Below are positions 28,436 through 28,643 of a stretch of 28,643 nt of DNA, piece after piece. Position 1 is the stretch's first letter. The number at the start of each line of letters is the position of its first letter. The position numbers and the translations under genes are program-made. The stretch spans positions 1-28,643 of the IMG/VR virus record IMGVR_UViG_3300006752_000148, one strand, 5' to 3'. Source of the DNA: a virus. The notes beneath the pieces were generated by a model that searched no databases, was not told where the DNA came from, and saw only the letters and a list, made by a program, of their open reading frames with translations.

Positions 28436-28643
28436 TGGCTGCTGTACATACTCTCAAGAAGACTAAGCGTGAAGTAGTATTGAAAATCTACAAGACTGAG
28501 AGTAATGGTGGTACTGTTCAGGTAGAGGCAAATGGTAGCTACATCATGGTTGATGGTGAGAATTATGTACAAAGCACGTCAACAGTAGAAGGATCCAGAT
28601 TCACCATTAAGGAAATATTCTGGGGTGCCAAGAAAGATAAGCA
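28435..28643 (+). CDS. virion protein, partial (runs off the window)
   Basis: A TAATG-coupled frame open to the right edge (69 complete codons). It starts MAAVHTLKKTKREVVLKIYK and continues with beta-rich sequence (VEANGSYIMVDGENYV) to RFTIKEIFWGAKKDK. The TIKEIFWG..KD phrase and the Lys-Lys-Thr start are ones I know from small structural proteins of marine T4-like phages. The C-terminus is outside the window. Confidence 0.7.
   Translation, partial: MAAVHTLKKTKREVVLKIYKTESNGGTVQVEANGSYIMVDGENYVQSTSTVEGSRFTIKEIFWGAKKDK

Noticed and set aside
1-28643. CRISPR array, insertion sequence or integrase/attachment site
   Set aside because: No regularly spaced repeats, transposase-like frame or integrase gene was seen on either strand.

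Overview
The window is a contiguous, gene-dense piece of a T4-type tailed-phage (myovirus) genome. The diagnostic evidence is an almost textbook T4 replication block on one strand: sliding clamp (gp45), clamp-loader ATPase (gp44), small clamp-loader subunit (gp62), RegA translational repressor, family B DNA polymerase (gp43), UvsX recombinase and gp41 helicase. Hsp20, a short nucleotide-sugar dehydrogenase, sulfotransferases and several lysine-rich late proteins resemble families I know from marine T4-like phages (cyanophage and pelagiphage relatives). There are no photosynthesis genes in view, so a cyanobacterial host is not indicated. All genes are on the + strand. Most are packed with ATGA or TAATG overlaps, and no tRNA or CRISPR array was recognised.

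Region 1 (1-5.4 kb) holds nucleotide metabolism and replication accessories: a dCTP deaminase/dUTPase-fold protein, a GT-A-like glycosyltransferase, gp45, gp44, a UDP-glucose-dehydrogenase-like enzyme inserted between gp44 and gp62, RegA and dCMP deaminase. Region 2 (5.4-6.8 kb) begins at a promoter and carries Hsp20 with a leader hairpin that resembles a ROSE-type RNA thermometer, a 27-residue hydrophobic peptide, a perfect 10-bp hairpin, an M15-type peptidase (probable endolysin) and a small acidic protein. Region 3 (6.8-14.1 kb) carries gp43, a coiled-coil protein, a membrane/coiled-coil protein, UvsX, gp41 and a sulfotransferase with A+T-rich codons.

Region 4 (14.1-17.1 kb) is the accessory, early-looking part. 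A 14.14-14.31 kb non-coding stretch could fold into at least three helices and ends in a strong terminator. Two terminator-then-promoter cassettes (14276-14353 and 16374-16470) and a third promoter (14797) drive small genes, including an HExxH metallopeptidase, a possible exported protein, a winged-helix protein and a possible PD-(D/E)xK protein. The 14.8 and 16.5 kb transcripts share a nearly identical leader running through the start codon.

Region 5 (17.1-28.6 kb) is the late region. TATAAATA-like late promoters lie before 17168, 20544, 24026 and 26164, and several embed the stop codon of the preceding gene. It encodes a PD-(D/E)xK-like protein, a ligase-like nucleotidyltransferase with a T4-style capsid-targeting N-terminus, a second sulfotransferase, a multidomain HxGH-type nucleotidylyltransferase, large Lys/Ala-rich probable head-interior proteins, small virion proteins and a nitroreductase-fold protein.

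The most interesting candidates are the putative packaged nuclease/ligase/nucleotidyltransferase set (16.5-24 kb), the structured RNA at 14.15-14.31 kb, the thermometer-like Hsp20 leader, and an internal start that would make a separate capsid-targeted protein from the 22595-23998 gene. All functional calls are from reading the sequence; no database search was run.
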